Shown here in pieces: positions 61,125 to 64,000 of a stretch of 64,000 nt of DNA. Positions within the stretch are counted from its first letter, which is position 1. Each line of letters starts with the position of its first letter. This DNA comes from JBICIG01 sp043101605 (GTDB taxonomy: Bacteria > Planctomycetota > Phycisphaerae > Phycisphaerales > UBA1924). The position numbers were made by a program, and so were the translations under genes. The stretch spans positions 1 to 64,000 of the forward strand of contig JBICIG010000060.1 of the NCBI GenBank assembly GCA_043101605.1. Reading direction: 5' to 3'. The notes below the pieces were generated by a model that saw only the letters and a program-made list of their open reading frames with translations, searched no databases and was not told where the DNA came from.

Positions 61125-62285
61125 TCAGTCCGCGGGCATGGGCCACGGCTGGTCGGGCAGGCTCCGCGCGATGCACCAGCCGATGATCGCGTCGATCACC
61201 GCCGGCTCGATCGGGCCGGTGAGCCCGTCCCGCTCCCGCGTCAGCGCGTGCCCGAGCCCCTGAAAATAGCGTGTGGTCATGTTGTCGCGCTGCATCGCCG
61301 CCGACCACCACGCCAGCCGCGGGGCGTAGGCGCTCAACGGATCGAGCTCGCCCCACAGCAGCAACGCCGGCATCGTCGTGCGGTCGATCAGGATCGTGCT
61401 CGGCGGCGTTTCCTCGGGCGCGTACCGATCGCTCTGCGGCAGCGCCGGCATGTCGTCGAGGGATTGCTCCATCGCCGCGAGGACTTCCCAGCCGCGGAGT
61501 TCCCCGTCGCCGTCGGCATCGATCGAAGCGAACGAGCCCCAAGGCGGGGGCGTGCTCTCGAACTCGGCCTGCGTCACCACGCCGTCGCCGTCGGCATCGT
61601 GATTCCCGATCGCCTCGCGGGCCCGCTCGCGCACGCTCCCCTCGATCAGCGACGCGAACGCCCCGGCGAGGAACACGCCCCCGGCCGCCTTCCCTTCGCT
61701 CACCTGCAGCGCCCGAGCCGCGCCGAGGCTGTGCCCGAGCACAATCACACGCTGGGGGGCCAAGCCGGAGCGTTCGAGGAGTTCATCCCATGCCGTGCGC
61801 GCCATCGCGAGCGTGCCGGGATAGTTCAGTGCCTCGGCCATCACGGGCGACTGCGCGAACAGCGGGTCGCCCTCGCGGATGCTCGCGTAGCGCAGCACGG
61901 TGAACCCCGCATCGCGAAGGGCCGTCGCGATCGTGAGCCCGTCGGCGGTCGGCTCGCCCGAGATGGTCAGTTGATGGCGTTCGCCGTCGAGTTCGTAGAA
62001 GCCCGGCACCCGCCAATCGATCGTCGCGCTCAGCCCGCCGGAGAACATCATCACCGCCATGCCCCGGTCCTGTTTCGGATCGGGGCGGTCGATCGCGGCG
62101 TTCAGCCGCCACACTTCACCCGTAAACCGATCCGCGTCGGCGTGCATCGCAGCCGTCGGCGTGAACTCGAGAAGGAACTCCTCGCGCCCCGGCGGCTCGG
62201 CGAGGGCGGTCACGACGACCGACCCGGAGACCAGCACAGCCGCCACCGGCACCTCACACCGCAATCCTCCGATCGGCATCCGCAT
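61125..62285 (-). CDS. Secreted alpha/beta hydrolase with inserted EF-hand pair
   Basis: 386-residue protein with an N-terminal hydrophobic signal. The alpha/beta hydrolase core carries the nucleophile motif GHSLG (184-188), a GELDPL Asp region and a terminal GLGHALT His. Inserted after the elbow are two EF-hand calcium loops: DADGDGVVTQAE (230-241) and DADGDGELRGWE (256-267). A calcium-dependent hydrolase is implied, substrate unknown. A TAGCAT box (62293-62298) ends 7 nt before the ATG. Confidence 0.82.
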   Translation of the reverse strand: MRMPIGGLRCEVPVAAVLVSGSVVVTALAEPPGREEFLLEFTPTAAMHADADRFTGEVWRLNAAIDRPDPKQDRGMAVMMFSGGLSATIDWRVPGFYELDGERHQLTISGEPTADGLTIATALRDAGFTVLRYASIREGDPLFAQSPVMAEALNYPGTLAMARTAWDELLERSGLAPQRVIVLGHSLGAARALQVSEGKAAGGVFLAGAFASLIEGSVRERAREAIGNHDADGDGVVTQAEFESTPPPWGSFASIDADGDGELRGWEVLAAMEQSLDDMPALPQSDRYAPEETPPSTILIDRTTMPALLLWGELDPLSAYAPRLAWWSAAMQRDNMTTRYFQGLGHALTRERDGLTGPIEPAVIDAIIGWCIARSLPDQPWPMPAD

Positions 62286-62335
62286 CACGCCGATGCTACC
62301 GGCCGGGCCGTTCGCCGTTCCATCGGAATGGCTCG

Positions 62336-62420
62336 GAACGAGCCGCGACCGTGAGGGAGCGGGTGCATCTTCCACGCGCGGGTTCGTCGGTTGGTCGTCG
62401 CGAAGACCGCGTGCTCACGC
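62336..62420. repeat. Dispersed intergenic repeat, copy 2
   Basis: Inverted copy of 37886-37977. The 26-bp block is at 62336-62361 and the 14-bp block at 62407-62420. Block spacing differs by about 7 bp. Confidence 0.7.
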
Positions 62421-62448
62421 GTGCGGCCCGTCGGAGAAACCCGCCGGG

Positions 62449-62874
62449 TCAGGCGGCCCGCTCGTCCCAGCGATCGGGGCGGACATTCGACGGGGCGTTG
62501 GGGGGTTCGCGCCAGTCCTCGGCGTTTGGGAGCGTGATCTCCGACGCCACGGTCTTGCGGTAGCCCAGCAGCCGCACCACCTCGAGCACATCCGACCAGG
62601 TCGGGAAGCTCTTGTGGTTGGCTTTCTTGAAGGCGTCGATCGCCATGAGGAACAGGAACTGCTCCTTGCTCAGTTCGCCTTCCTCGGCCGACTTGGTGAA
62701 GTCGCTGAGGCGACGCCCCGGGCCGCGGCGGCGATCGAGGTCGCCGGTCCACGACTCGTCGGCGTCATCCCGCCGCTGCTGCCGCGCGATCTCGCGCCGG
62801 TCGAGCCCGAGCCGGCGATCGACGGTCTGGCGCGGCGCATCGCCCGAAGCGGGGGGGCCGTGGCGGTTGGTCAT
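62449..62874 (-). CDS. Hypothetical protein, 141 residues
   Basis: Soluble charged protein. The N-terminal half is very Arg/Asp-rich with DRRLGLDRREIARQQRRDD. The C-terminal half looks folded: LSKEQFLFLMAIDAFKKANHKSFPTWSDVLEVVRLLGYRKT has the look of a small helix-turn-helix or winged domain. No family is assigned. A GGAG 8 nt before the ATG supports the start. Confidence 0.65.
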   Translation of the reverse strand: MTNRHGPPASGDAPRQTVDRRLGLDRREIARQQRRDDADESWTGDLDRRRGPGRRLSDFTKSAEEGELSKEQFLFLMAIDAFKKANHKSFPTWSDVLEVVRLLGYRKTVASEITLPNAEDWREPPNAPSNVRPDRWDERAA

Positions 62875-62923
62875 GACGATCTCCGTGCGAACGGCCCCGC
62901 GGGATCAGCCCCCGCGCGGGCGC

Positions 62924-63169
62924 TCAGAGATCGTCATCGTCCTCTTCTTCGTCGTCTTCGAGGGAATCCTCCTCGAAGTCGTCCTCGAACTCGTCGAAGG
63001 TCTGCTCTTCCCCGTCGTCATCGTCATCGAAGTAATCGTCTTCGTAGTCCTCGTCATCCTCATCATCGGCGCAGACCGCGCCGCCCGACCCTCCCGGGAC
63101 GGACCAATCCTCGAGCAGCACCGGGAACGCCAGCACGCGCTCCGGATCGAGAAGGGTGGACCAGCTCAT
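62924..63169 (-). CDS. Small hyperacidic protein, 81 residues
   Basis: The first 30 residues (MSWSTLLDPERVLAFPVLLEDW) are ordinary. The remaining ~45 are almost all Asp and Glu with scattered Tyr/Phe, so disordered and strongly negative. Such tails can mimic DNA or bind basic proteins. It precedes the 141-residue gene on the same strand by 49 nt. An AGGGAA motif lies before the ATG. Confidence 0.55.
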   Translation of the reverse strand: MSWSTLLDPERVLAFPVLLEDWSVPGGSGGAVCADDEDDEDYEDDYFDDDDDGEEQTFDEFEDDFEEDSLEDDEEEDDDDL

Positions 63170-63354
63170 CGCGCTTCCCTCGTGCCGGACACGCCGTCCG
63201 GCCGGTGACTCATCAGACCCCCAGGCGGAGCCCCCGCCTGATGCGCGGTACACTACGGACTCGGGCGGCAAAGTCAACGCCCGGATCGACCACTCTGCGG
63301 CGCCCCGCGCGGGCGATCAGGGGTCCTTCCCCCCGCCCTCCGGAAAACCGCCCC

Positions 63355-63942
63355 GTGACCGCCGCCCCCCGACAGGACGAATCACCCGGGCTCGACCCCC
63401 TCGCCGGCTTCCTCGCCCTCGTCCTGCCCGGGCTCGGGCACGCCTTCCGCGGGCAGGTCCTCCGCGGCGTCCTCATCGGCGCCGGGATCCTCGGGCTCTT
63501 TGCCGGCGGGATCCTCATCGGGGGCATCACCGTCGTCGACAGCCGCTCCGATCGCACCGAGACCCGCATCTCCTTCATCGGGCAGGCGTTCGTCGGCCCC
63601 GTCGCCTTCGCGGTCAACACCGTCCACCAGTCGAGCTTCAAGGGCCTCGACCCGCTGACCAACACACGCCGCCACGCCCTGCCCGACGAGCGCATCGAGA
63701 ACGGCCGCATCCGCCCGATGAGCCTCGGCGCCGCCGACGGCGACCCGCCCGTCCATGTCTCCATCGGCAAGATGCACGAGATCGGCGTCCTCTATTGCCT
63801 CGTCGCGGGCATGCTCAACTTCATCGCCTTCCTCGATGCGCTCCGCCCGCCGGCCAAGTCGCGCGATGACGATGAACCGGTGCGCACCACGGGCGTCGTC
63901 GCCGGGATGCTCAGCGGGCAGAGCGCCGGGGGGACCGCGTGA
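63355..63942 (+). CDS. Small polytopic membrane protein (DUF6677-like)
   Basis: 195-residue protein, GTG start. DPLAGFLALVLPGLGHAFRGQ and two following helices (about 20-60), then a final helix near residues 150-165 (YCLVAGMLNFIAFLDAL). It resembles a planctomycete-restricted family of unknown function; the name is from memory, so tentative. No Shine-Dalgarno or TANNNT box is seen at the GTG. Its stop overlaps the next ATG (TGATG), as in tmk-plsY. Confidence 0.65.
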   Translation: MTAAPRQDESPGLDPLAGFLALVLPGLGHAFRGQVLRGVLIGAGILGLFAGGILIGGITVVDSRSDRTETRISFIGQAFVGPVAFAVNTVHQSSFKGLDPLTNTRRHALPDERIENGRIRPMSLGAADGDPPVHVSIGKMHEIGVLYCLVAGMLNFIAFLDALRPPAKSRDDDEPVRTTGVVAGMLSGQSAGGTA

Positions 63943-64000
63943 TGCACCTGTCGGCGGCGCTGGCAACCCCCTTCATCGACCCGCTCGAAGCCCACCGCCT
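63942..64000 (+). CDS. Start of a further gene, truncated by the window
   Basis: ATG at 63942 overlaps the previous stop by one nucleotide. The visible 19 codons read MHLSAALATPFIDPLEAHR and remain open at the edge. Translational coupling suggests a functional link with the DUF6677-like protein. Confidence 0.5.
   Translation, partial: MHLSAALATPFIDPLEAHR

Overview
The window is very GC-rich, gene-dense chromosomal DNA. Inference: it comes from a planctomycete, most likely Phycisphaerae-like. The reasons are a chorismate dehydratase of the futalosine (menaquinone) pathway, several small secreted proteins ending in a VPAP-type PEP-CTERM tail, two ECF sigma/anti-sigma pairs, M60-like peptidase, TPR-sulfotransferase and DUF1579 proteins, and several lineage-type hypothetical proteins. 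No replicon-level marker fixes the species.

Layout. 1-7.5 kb: leucyl-tRNA synthetase, a perfect parS site, an ECF sigma/anti-sigma operon and purB. 7.6-15.5 kb: a Tat-exported alpha-L-fucosidase, two MgtC-like membrane proteins, a coiled-coil membrane protein, a lipoprotein of the PqqB-like metallo-beta-lactamase fold divergent from an N-formylglutamate amidohydrolase-like protein, and cysS. 15.5-21.2 kb: mqnA with a very divergent sigma-70-like protein, an acyltransferase, lptB coupled to a PEGA lipoprotein, and two small membrane proteins. 21.3-27.1 kb: four PEP-CTERM-type proteins (three tandem paralogues of exactly 205 residues), an adenylate-kinase-like/nucleoside-deoxyribosyltransferase-like fusion and a TPR-sulfotransferase. 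27.2-33.7 kb: ArsR/SRPBCC operon, DUF1579 protein, PDZ-hydrolase, two glycosyltransferases, sucD. 33.7-34.7 kb: a REP-associated transposase with three flanking palindromic repeats. 34.7-43 kb: hypothetical proteins, an amidohydrolase, a 54-residue lipoprotein, a MarR/flavodoxin/pirin group sharing an operator, and tRNA-Leu. 43-54 kb: DoxX and VWA proteins, tmk-plsY, a PP2C phosphatase with a TPR protein, and a second ECF sigma/anti-sigma pair. 54-64 kb: metG, an HDOD signalling protein, an M60-like peptidase, a 7Fe-type ferredoxin, an EF-hand hydrolase and small proteins.

The most striking global signal is in the gene starts. At least 19 start codons with no Shine-Dalgarno sequence sit 5-7 nt (14 of them exactly 6 nt) after a TANNNT box, which places the expected transcription start on the start codon itself. 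This points to widespread leaderless transcription beside ordinary Shine-Dalgarno genes. It decides several starts here, including a TTG and two GTG starts, and it supports one small gene. Local regulatory logic is visible in the two sigma/anti-sigma operons, in ArsR-SRPBCC, and in a 12-bp operator shared by the marR and pirin promoters.
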